Positions 6,694 through 11,811 of a stretch of DNA of 11,811 nt are shown here, in pieces. The stretch is from NCBI GenBank assembly GCA_012519645.1, contig JAAYPU010000178.1:1-11811 (forward strand). The letters run 5' to 3'. Made by a program: the position numbers and the translations under genes. The notes below the pieces were generated by a model, which was not told where the DNA came from, did not search any database, and was given only the letters and a program-made list of their open reading frames with translations. This DNA is from Clostridiales bacterium. Lineage in GTDB: Bacteria > Bacillota > Clostridia > Peptostreptococcales > JAAYPU01. Positions within the stretch are counted from its first letter, which is position 1; every line of letters starts with the position of its first letter.

Positions 6694-7238
6694 TATATAT
6701 CTCCTCCTAAAGATTCAATACTAATGTTGTTATTTGTATATACGCATATGGAAGACGCTATTTCCAGAGACTTCCTTACAATATTTTCAGCATTTAAATC
6801 TGTATTTTCATAAAGAGCCTTGGCTGCAGCAAAAGCATAATTTCCTCCTGATCCGATAGCAATAACATCATCATCTGGTTCAATTACTTCCCCATTGCCG
6901 GAAATCAATAATATGCCGTCTTTATCAGCAGCAAGCATAAGTGCCTCAAGACGTCTTAAAACTCTGTCTTTTCGCCATTCCTGAGCAAGTGAGACCGCAG
7001 CTCGTTTCAAATTTCCGCCGTGCTCTTCCAATTTATTTTCAAATTTTTCGGTCAATGTGAAAGCATCTGCTACCGAACCGGCAAATCCTGACAATACTTT
7101 ACCTTTATATATTTTTCTAACCTTTTTTGCCTTATGCTTCATTATAGATGTCTCTCCGAAGGTAACCTGGCCATCACCTCCTATGCAGATATCGTTTTCA
7201 TTTCTACGCACCGCAACGATGGTTGTTCCATGAAACAT
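6693..7238 (-). CDS. hslV: HslV (ClpQ), proteasome-like peptidase subunit
   Basis: HslV is the dodecameric threonine peptidase of the HslVU complex. The 181-residue product begins [12 protein letters not shown], and alignment with the family puts the nucleophile at Thr5, after removal of a four-residue leader. This contrasts with the E. coli protein, where only Met precedes the Thr. Conserved GGDGQVTFG (20-28), [20 protein letters not shown], the [14 protein letters not shown] stretch and [10 protein letters not shown] are all present, including the Asp and Lys residues of the active-site region. GTGGAGGA precedes the ATG at normal spacing. It starts 14 bases after the topA stop and ends overlapping hslU. 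Confidence 0.97.
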   Translation of the reverse strand: MFHGTTIVAVRRNENDICIGGDGQVTFGETSIMKHKAKKVRKIYKGKVLSGFAGSVADAFTLTEKFENKLEEHGGNLKRAAVSLAQEWRKDRVLRRLEALMLAADKDGILLISGNGEVIEPDDDVIAIGSGGNYAFAAAKALYENTDLNAENIVRKSLEIASSICVYTNNNISIESLGGDI

Positions 7239-7252
7239 GATTCATTCCTCCA

Positions 7253-9316
7253 CTACTCTTTATAATCGCATGATGTGTTCGAACATTGAAAATTAAAATT
7301 TGAATTCTTCATCTTCTTTTGTATTAATAGTGATTGGCACTTAGGGCATTTTTTATCTATAGGCTTATTCCATAATATAAAATTACAATTTGGATAACCG
7401 TTGCATCCATAAAATATTTTCCCTTTTTTACTTCTACGTTCTACAATTTCATTTCCGCATTCAGGGCATAACACACCGGTTTTGTTTACTATCGGTCTTG
7501 TATTTTTGCATTCAGGATAACCGGAACAAGCTAAAAATTCTCCAAACCTTCCTTGTTTTATAGCCATTGGCTTCCCGCAGTTTTCACAAATTTCATCCGT
7601 TAGTTCATCTTGGATCTCGATCCTTCTTATTTCATCATCCGCTTCATCCAATTCCTTTTTAAACGTACGGTAAAAGTCTTCTACGACCTTCTTCCAATCG
7701 ATGATCTCGCTTTCAATGTCATCTAATTTTTCTTCCAAATCAGCTGTAAAACCTACATCTACGATTTTATTAAAATAATTCTCCATAAGGTCAGTAACAA
7801 CAAAGCCCAGCTCCGTAGGAAAAAGTGATTTTTTATCCCTTTTAATATATTTTCTAGTGACCAAAGTGCTAATGATAGGTACATATGTACTCGGTCTTCC
7901 AATATTTTTTTCCTCGAGCTCTTTTACCAAACTGGCTTCAGTAAATCTTGAAGGAGGTTGAGTAAAATGTTGTTCAGGTAATAACCCCTTACACTCTAAT
8001 ATTTGGTTTTCATACATATCAGGCAGCATTTTCTCATTGGCTTCCGAAAATGAATATACTTTAAGAAAACCATCAAACTTTAATTGCGAGCCTGATGCCT
8101 TAAAGGTATAATCATTATTCATTATTTCCACCTGACTGCTGTCATATATGGCATTACTCATCTGGCTGGCGGTATATCTCTCCCAGATAAGCTTATACAA
8201 TTTGTATTGATCATTTGTTAATGCACCCTTTATATTATCCGGATGCAGCGTAATATATGTCGGGCGTATTGCCTCATGAGCATCCTGAGTATCTTTTTTT
8301 CTATTAGAATATACATTATTTCCAATATATTCTTTAGTATAATTCTTTTCAATATACTCCTTAGCAGCTTCTCGAGCTTCATTCGAAACACGAACCGAAT
8401 CTGTTCTTATATATGTTATCAGCCCAATGGTTCCTTCTCCCGGAATATCAATACCTTCATACAGCTGCTGAGCTATCATCATCGTACGGTTTGTAAAGAA
8501 ACCCAGCCTGTTAGATGCTTCTTGTTGCAGAGAGCTTGTGGTAAAAGGAGGCAACGGCTTTCTTATTCGTTCCTTCTTTTCAACCTTGGTGATTCTGAAA
8601 CCGGTCTTATCTAGAGAAGCAAGAATATTCTCAGCTTCTTCTTTATTGTTAATCTCAATTTTCTTGCCTTTGTATTCACTTAATTTGGCTTCAAACGATT
8701 GAGATTTAGCACTTTCTGAATATAACAAAGCCGTAATCGTCCAATATTCTGTTGGAATAAATGAAAGTATTTCTTTTTCTCTATCACATATGATTTTTAG
8801 TGCCGCGGATTGTACGCGTCCGGCACTTAATCCTCTTTTTATTTTCTTCCATAACAAAGGACTGATGCTGTAGCCTACCAACCTGTCAAGAACGCGACGT
8901 GCTTGCTGTGCATCCACAAGACCCATATCTATTTGTCTTGGTGACTTTACTGCACTGGTTATAGCGTTCTTTGTAATTTCATTAAACTCGATCCTGCATT
9001 TGTCATTTTTATTTATGTCCAAAATTTGAGCAATATGCCAGGATATTGCCTCTCCTTCTCGGTCAGGGTCTGTAGCAAGTATCACCTTCTTGGCTTTTTT
9101 GGCTTCCTTCTTTAATTCCTTTATTACATCGCCTTTTCCTCTAATATTTATGTACTGTGGTTCAAAATTATTTTCTATATTTATTCCCATTTTACTTTTA
9201 GGTAAATCACGTACATGTCCCACAGATGCAATCACTTTATATTTGCTGCCTAAAAACTTACCAATGGTTTTTGCTTTTGCTGGCGATTCCACAATTACCA
9301 ACGATTTTTCTGCCAT
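7253..9316 (-). CDS. topA: DNA topoisomerase I (type IA)
   Basis: This enzyme relaxes negative supercoils by transient cleavage of one strand. The 687-residue product shows an N-terminal Toprim domain with the catalytic Glu in VIVESPAKA (Glu10) and the metal-binding DPDREGE (83-89), then the cleavage domain with the active-site Tyr302 in ITYIRTDS (300-307), and the GRPSTY motif (473-478). The C-terminus has three zinc-ribbon modules: Cys577/580/597/603, Cys617/620/638/644 and Cys657/660/678/683. The protein ends right after the third module. GGGGTGA precedes the ATG. It lies 67 bases downstream of dprA with no obvious hairpin between them, and 14 bases upstream of hslV, so a dprA-topA-hslVU transcript is likely. 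Confidence 0.97.
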   Translation of the reverse strand: MAEKSLVIVESPAKAKTIGKFLGSKYKVIASVGHVRDLPKSKMGINIENNFEPQYINIRGKGDVIKELKKEAKKAKKVILATDPDREGEAISWHIAQILDINKNDKCRIEFNEITKNAITSAVKSPRQIDMGLVDAQQARRVLDRLVGYSISPLLWKKIKRGLSAGRVQSAALKIICDREKEILSFIPTEYWTITALLYSESAKSQSFEAKLSEYKGKKIEINNKEEAENILASLDKTGFRITKVEKKERIRKPLPPFTTSSLQQEASNRLGFFTNRTMMIAQQLYEGIDIPGEGTIGLITYIRTDSVRVSNEAREAAKEYIEKNYTKEYIGNNVYSNRKKDTQDAHEAIRPTYITLHPDNIKGALTNDQYKLYKLIWERYTASQMSNAIYDSSQVEIMNNDYTFKASGSQLKFDGFLKVYSFSEANEKMLPDMYENQILECKGLLPEQHFTQPPSRFTEASLVKELEEKNIGRPSTYVPIISTLVTRKYIKRDKKSLFPTELGFVVTDLMENYFNKIVDVGFTADLEEKLDDIESEIIDWKKVVEDFYRTFKKELDEADDEIRRIEIQDELTDEICENCGKPMAIKQGRFGEFLACSGYPECKNTRPIVNKTGVLCPECGNEIVERRSKKGKIFYGCNGYPNCNFILWNKPIDKKCPKCQSLLIQKKMKNSNFNFQCSNTSCDYKE

Positions 9317-9383
9317 CGTTTCACCCCATAATTTCTTTTTCTTCTAATACCAACTGCTTTTTTTGATTATATGCATATCATCT

Positions 9384-10454
9384 TTATTTTGCAACAACTA
9401 TTTTGCCTGCCATTTTTACAAAGCCTTTTATTTCTAAAATTGTTAATAAAGCATTTATCTCAGATGATTGCATTTTCAACTTATTCATTAATATTTCCAT
9501 ATGGACCGGCTGAGTCTCATAAATAATATCCAGCAGTTTTCTTTCAACTGTTCCAAGCTGATCTTTTACTATATCTTTAGTCTTTACAATATTAAGCTCT
9601 TTTAAAAATCCATTTATATCTATCAGAGGTATGGCACCTTCTTTTATCAACCTATTTGTTCCTTTACTATAAATGCTTTCAATATTTCCCGGCACAGCAT
9701 AGATATCCCTTCCCTGCTCTAAGGCATATTCTGCAGTAATCAGAGAGCCGCTATGAACACCTGCTTCCACTACAACTATTGCATTTGATAAACCGCTTAT
9801 AATTCTGTTTCGAGCCGGAAAGTAATAGGGAAATGCAGGAGTACCCGGTTCATATTCGGAAATAACAGCACCGTTTTCTATTATTTTATTCATCAAATGC
9901 TGGTTGGCTTTAGGATAGCATATATCCACACCGCATCCTAAAACAGCAATTGTCCTTCCTCCGCCTTCTAATGCACCCTTATGAGCATAAGTATCCGCTC
10001 CGTATGCCATACCGCTGACAATGGTTTTGGAATATTCACTAAGCTTTTGTGCTATGCTGTAAGATGCCCATTTGCCGTATGCAGTTGCTTTTCTTGCTCC
10101 GACTATTGCTATCGGCGATTCATCTTCCGCTGTCAGATTTCCTCTCATATACAGCATAAAAGGAGGATCGTATATTTCTTTTAATAGCTTTGGATATAAG
10201 GGATCAGTGTATACGATCGCTTTTATTTCTTTTTCAACAATAATTTTATAAATATCATTAGCTTTATTTAAATCCTTCTGTGACATAATATATTTTATCA
10301 TATCATCATTTATACACTGCATTGCTTTCAGAGCATTTTCTGATGCATGATATATAGCTTCACTGCCGCCAAAAGTCTTCAGCAATTGTATCTTGATAGA
10401 ATCATTTACTTTTTCCAATGACTTTAACCAAATATCATATATTATCTTCTCCAT
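9384..10454 (-). CDS. dprA: DNA processing protein DprA (Smf)
   Basis: DprA protects incoming single-stranded DNA in natural transformation and loads RecA on it. It is also kept in many bacteria not known to be competent. The 356-residue product has an N-terminal helical (SAM-like) region (1-70), the Rossmann-type domain with VGARKATAYG (118-127), SGMAYGADTYAHKGAL (147-162), LGCGVDICYP (172-181), FPARNRIISGLS (212-223) and GSLITAEYALEQGR (236-249), and a C-terminal winged-helix (DML1-like) domain (about 300-356). AAAGGT precedes the ATG. The spacer upstream is filled with heptamer repeats. A TATAAT lies at 10476-10471 on the minus strand but without a good -35. Its neighbour comM is disrupted, so dprA may depend on a new or internal promoter. 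Confidence 0.96.
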   Translation of the reverse strand: MEKIIYDIWLKSLEKVNDSIKIQLLKTFGGSEAIYHASENALKAMQCINDDMIKYIMSQKDLNKANDIYKIIVEKEIKAIVYTDPLYPKLLKEIYDPPFMLYMRGNLTAEDESPIAIVGARKATAYGKWASYSIAQKLSEYSKTIVSGMAYGADTYAHKGALEGGGRTIAVLGCGVDICYPKANQHLMNKIIENGAVISEYEPGTPAFPYYFPARNRIISGLSNAIVVVEAGVHSGSLITAEYALEQGRDIYAVPGNIESIYSKGTNRLIKEGAIPLIDINGFLKELNIVKTKDIVKDQLGTVERKLLDIIYETQPVHMEILMNKLKMQSSEINALLTILEIKGFVKMAGKIVVAK

Positions 10455-10488
10455 AAATAAAACCTTTCACATTATAATTAGGGATTTA

Positions 10489-10509
10489 GAGGTTAGAGGT
10501 TGGAGGTTA
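10489..10509. repeat. Heptamer run (GAGGTTA type)
   Basis: Three 7-bp units, GAGGTTA, GAGGTTG and GAGGTTA, are preceded by a diverged unit, GGATTTA (10482-10488). They lie in the dprA-comM spacer. Confidence 0.65.
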
Positions 10510-10513
10510 GGGC

Positions 10514-10616
10514 AACTGATAACTGAAAACTGAAAACTGACAGTTAAGGAAGAAATTTTGCTTTTCGCAAAATTTCAACATTATCTTTCAGTTGTCAGCT
10601 GTCAATTTTCAGTTTG
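10514..10616 (-). repeat. Heptamer-hairpin element A, copy 2 (103 bp)
   Basis: The units AACTGAT, AACTGAA, AACTGAA and AACTGAC (10514-10541) are followed by a stem GAAATTTTGC / GCAAAATTTC (10552-10561 and 10567-10576), TTATCTTTCAG and the units CAGTTGT, CAGCTGT, CAATTTT and CAGTTTG (10589-10616). Every landmark is exactly 9098 bases from its counterpart in copy 1. Because the element is nearly palindromic it can be aligned both ways. The arms next to the hairpin match copy 1 better when this copy is read from the minus strand (shared TAATGTTGAAATTTTG arm), so it is probably inverted relative to copy 1. Confidence 0.75.
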
Positions 10617-10626
10617 CTTATACCCT

Positions 10627-10675
10627 TTTCTCTCTTCTCTTTTCTCTAAGTTAAACGATAAACGATACACGATAC
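10627..10675. repeat. Two further heptamer runs (TTTCTCT and ACGATAC types)
   Basis: TTTCTCT, CTTCTCT and TTTCTCT occupy 10627-10647, then AAGTTAA, then ACGATAA, ACGATAC and ACGATAC occupy 10655-10675. All are in the same 7-bp register although the consensus changes. Confidence 0.65.
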
Positions 10676-10677
10676 AC

Positions 10678-10692
10678 TGATGCGAAGCATCA
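10678..10692. repeat. Short perfect hairpin between heptamer runs
   Basis: TGATGC (10678-10683), loop GAA, GCATCA (10687-10692). It sits between the ACGATAC run and the AGTTATC run, the same heptamer-hairpin-heptamer arrangement as element A but with a smaller stem. Confidence 0.5.
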
Positions 10693-10693
10693 T

Positions 10694-10714
10694 AGTTATC
10701 AGTTATCAGATAAT
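10694..10714. repeat. Heptamer run overlapping the 3' end of comM
   Basis: The units AGTTATC, AGTTATC and AGATAAT cover the comM stop codon (10706-10708) and its last two codons. The TGA stop and the following TAACTGATAACT on the minus strand are repeat sequence. Confidence 0.55.
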
Positions 10715-11368
10715 ATCCCTATATTTCTTATCCAGGCTCCTATACTGTATCGCTTCTGCGATATGCATAGATTTGATATTCTCACTGCCATCTAGATCTG
10801 CAATAGTTCTGCTCAGTTTAATGACACGATTGTAAGCTCTGGCACTAAGAGACAGCTTTTCAAAAGCAGATTCCAGCAACGCTTTACTATCTTCTTCCAG
10901 TACACAATACTTTTTTATCTGTTTTGCGGTCAATTGGGAGTTAAATAGTATTTTATCCTTTTTATATCTTTCCAGCTGCAAACTTCGTGCAGCTTCAATC
11001 TCTTTCCGCATTTCCTCTGAGCTTCTATTATTAACTTCAGATGATAATTCCTTATATTTCACCGGGAAAACCTCTATATGCATATCCATCCTATCTAAAA
11101 GAGGTCCTGAAATTTTAGACATATATTTTGTAATTTGACTTGGCTGACATGTACATTCGTGAGTCATATCACCATAATATCCACAGGGACATGGATTCAT
11201 ACTGGCCGCAAGAATGAATCTTGACGGGAATGTAAAGGATGCATTGACACGACAAACCGTCACCTTTCCATCTTCCATCGGTTGACGAAGAGTTTCTAGA
11301 ACACTCCTGCTGAACTCAGGAAATTCATCTAAAAATAATACTCTATTATAGGAGGTTTCAAGGATATA
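10706..11368 (-). pseudogene. comM: comM (yifB), C-terminal half, split by an integrated element
   Basis: ComM/YifB is an AAA+ ring helicase of the Mg-chelatase family that promotes branch migration during natural transformation. Intact proteins are about 500 residues; here only the C-terminal 210 or so remain. Recognisable are Walker B VLFLDEFPEF (11341-11312), RQPMEDGKV, the cysteine-bearing MNPCPCGYYGD, GPLLDRMDMHIEV and the sensor-2 region LSARAYNRVIKLSRTIADL. The Lon-like N-terminal domain and Walker A are missing. In frame, sequence upstream of VLFLDEF (SYNR instead of the usual AHNG) quickly runs into TGA at 11369-11371. The internal ATG at 11278 has no ribosome binding site, so it is not a genuine start. 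The N-terminal half probably lies beyond the other end of the element, and precise excision could restore the gene. Confidence 0.85.
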
Positions 11369-11402
11369 TCAGAAGGGAGGTTTCAAAGGGATTATGAAAC
11401 CT
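11353..11402. repeat. Probable attachment-site repeats at the comM/element junction
   Basis: AGGTTTCA occurs at 11353-11360 and 11378-11385 (within an exact 11-bp direct repeat GGAGGTTTCAA at 11351 and 11376) and inverted as TGAAACCT at 11395-11402. The second and third copies form an 8-bp stem around the recombinase stop codon. Clustered direct and inverted short words are expected where a large serine recombinase binds. Confidence 0.5.
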
Positions 11403-11811
11403 TTTCCATCAGATATCTGTACTTATGAGTCAGTTGACTGATTATCGCTAATGATTTGAAATTCAATGTCAATGAGCCATCAGTACCGACTACAATTGCC
11501 TCAATATCTTTCAGCAATTCTTTACGGGTATACTTACTTGCGATACTTCCATTATTAGCCTCTTCCTGCAACTTATCATTTTCATCTTCAAAGACCTTGA
11601 TTATCTCGTCAACCTCTTTCATCTCTCTAAAAATGTCTTCATTGGTCTTCGATAACATATCAATCTTGTCTTGAAGTTCTTGAGCAAAGTCTTCTAAAGG
11701 CTTGAGTCTGCTATCAAGTTGGGTCTTTGTAAAGCTGTCAGATAGATATAAGTCAAGGAGTTTGTCCTTTTTAAGATTGGTATCTCTTAATTGATGTTGA
11801 GCCTCTTGAAT
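11392..11811 (-). CDS. Large serine recombinase, C-terminal part (runs off the window)
   Basis: The frame is open from the window edge to the TAA at 11392, giving the last 139 residues of a longer protein. No catalytic domain is visible because it would be encoded beyond 11811. What is present fits the C-terminus of large serine recombinases. KKDKLLDLYLSDSFTKTQLD resembles the 'LLDLYLDGxIxKEEY' segment that follows the zinc-ribbon region. A charged coiled coil rich in Lys/Glu/Asp follows (about 25-95 of the visible part), and then a closing strand, DGSLTLNFK, typical of these proteins. Such enzymes integrate and excise elements at specific att sites without host factors. The identification rests on pattern, not on an active-site motif. 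Confidence 0.75.
   Translation of the reverse strand: MQEAQHQLRDTNLKKDKLLDLYLSDSFTKTQLDSRLKPLEDFAQELQDKIDMLSKTNEDIFREMKEVDEIIKVFEDENDKLQEEANNGSIASKYTRKELLKDIEAIVVGTDGSLTLNFKSLAIISQLTHKYRYLMEKVS

Larger units (their letters stand above)
11345..11811 (-). mobile_element. End of an integrative element (serine-recombinase type) inserted in comM
   Basis: comM coding sequence stops making sense just upstream of VLFLDEF, and within 50 bases a serine-recombinase gene ends, pointing at the junction. A recombinase gene next to the attachment site is the usual arrangement in phages, integrative conjugative elements and mobilisable elements using large serine recombinases. The exact boundary is uncertain within about 11342-11391. 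The cargo is outside the window, so the element type is unknown. Confidence 0.7.

Noticed and set aside
9369..9378. Palindrome ATATGCATAT in the dprA-topA spacer
   Set aside because: It is a short AT-rich palindrome expected by chance in this composition, with no loop, partner or U-tract.
10482..10714. CRISPR array
   Set aside because: Units are 7 bp and contiguous, with no spacers of 25-40 bp between long identical repeats.
11276..11278. Internal ATG of comM as start of a shorter functional protein
   Set aside because: It has no ribosome binding site, and such a protein would lack Walker A and Walker B. The frame continues upstream through VLFLDEF.

Overview
The window looks like chromosomal DNA from a low-GC, endospore-forming Firmicute of the Clostridia/Tissierellia type. 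The evidence is AT-rich DNA, strong AGGAGG-type ribosome binding sites, CodY, the HslV/HslU (ClpQ/ClpY) pair, the spore-formation protein YunB and HflX. The genus cannot be read from the sequence alone.

Layout. Almost everything is on the minus strand, so transcription runs from high to low coordinates. At the right edge (about 11345-11811) is the end of an integrated element carrying the C-terminal 139 residues of a large serine recombinase. It has split comM (yifB), whose C-terminal half remains at 10706-11368. Then follow dprA, topA, hslV and hslU (tightly packed), codY with its own promoter, a CodY-box-like site and a terminator, then yunB, hflX, a YigZ/IMPACT-family gene and a small CoA-binding protein gene. 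On the plus strand at the left are two overlapping half-size TauE/SafE (TSUP) permease genes, which converge on the CoA-binding gene and overlap it by 7 bp inside a perfect 13-bp stem. The first 271 bases hold no recognisable gene.

How the genes fit together. comM-dprA-topA-hslVU-codY is a variant of the order found in Bacillus and Clostridia (dprA-topA-trmFO-codV-clpQ-clpY-codY) in which trmFO and codV/xerC are missing. comM and dprA act on incoming single-stranded DNA, topA on supercoiling, HslVU in proteolysis, and CodY as the GTP/branched-chain amino acid sensing repressor. YunB, HflX and YigZ are separate housekeeping or developmental functions.

The most unusual feature is the content of two intergenic spacers (1392-1572 and 10455-10705). 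Both are built almost entirely from runs of tandem 7-bp units with different consensus sequences, interleaved with short perfect hairpins. One module, a 103-bp quasi-palindrome, is present in both spacers, apparently in opposite orientations. The heptamer runs extend into the 3' ends of yigZ and comM and supply or border their stop codons. I do not recognise this as a named element. The second notable feature is the serine-recombinase insertion in comM, next to dprA, with three copies of an 8-bp word at the junction.
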